DNA of 64,000 nt from the NCBI RefSeq assembly GCF_001591405.1, contig NZ_BCUV01000006.1, positions 828,835-892,834 on the forward strand. Reading direction: 5' to 3'. Below are positions 63,979-64,000 of the stretch, piece after piece; position 1 is the stretch's first letter, and each line of letters opens with the position of its first letter. The translations under genes were made by a program, and so were the position numbers. This stretch comes from Janibacter terrae NBRC 107853. Its GTDB lineage: Bacteria; Actinomycetota; Actinomycetes; Actinomycetales; Dermatophilaceae. The notes under the pieces were generated by a model that did no database searches, was not told where the DNA came from, and was given only the letters and a program-made list of their open reading frames with translations.

Positions 63979-64000
63979 CCCGACGCCCCTCCCGCCCCCT

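Overview
The window reads as part of a chromosome of a high-GC Actinomycetota. The evidence is a fused 2-oxoglutarate dehydrogenase (Kgd/OdhA type) followed by a DUF6104 gene, frequent GTG starts, paired CNNM/CBS proteins, a fused RmlC-RmlD, and many ATGA/GTGA/TGATG gene junctions. Gene content and repeat style suggest Micrococcales, perhaps an Intrasporangiaceae-like genus, but that is inference. No rRNA genes or CRISPR arrays were seen.

Layout. 0-5.4 kb: lysA (cut by the window edge), argS, a divergent tRNA-Arg(CCG), a MetPS-type methionine/alanine importer with its 47-residue small subunit, and a PucR-like regulator. 5.6-18.1 kb: conserved genes (two CNNM/CBS proteins, an ABC exporter, kgd, DUF6104, an SGNH hydrolase) interleaved with three small nuclease-like genes: a DUF559/AbiEi-like protein, a GIY-YIG protein and a second DUF559 protein. 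Each nuclease-like gene is bracketed by its own family of palindromic repeats, and each gene's 3' end lies inside or beside one. This is the strongest candidate for an undescribed system here. 18.1-22.9 kb: dTDP-rhamnose genes (rmlB, rmlCD, rmlA) around a small heat-shock module (Hsp20 and a HspR-like MerR regulator). 22.9-24.2 kb: a second palindrome array and degenerate small genes.

24.2-57.4 kb: a surface polysaccharide locus. It holds two paralogous exported beta-propeller proteins, a CapD/FlaA1-type dehydratase, a WecA-like initiating transferase, a secreted SGNH-like protein, three very large multi-module glycosyltransferases sharing one CgeB-like module, an FkbM methyltransferase with a coiled-coil tail, WecB, three DUF6270 proteins (two fused to an alpha/beta-hydrolase domain), a Wzm/Wzt-type ABC exporter, and a tandem GT4 protein. 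The combination suggests a lipid-linked glycan containing rhamnose and probably ManNAc, decorated in the cytoplasm and exported by an ABC transporter. About 35.2-45.5 kb has visibly lower GC and different codon use. It lacks a 9-mer common elsewhere in the window and carries a broken ISL3-type insertion sequence, so it looks like an imported serotype-type cassette whose left edge lies inside a glycosyltransferase gene.

57.5-64 kb: cysD-cysN (cysN carries a repeat-derived insert in its coding sequence), a toxin-antitoxin pair with an operator-like palindrome, a malic enzyme, and a secreted gametolysin-like metalloprotease with C-terminal Ig-like repeats.
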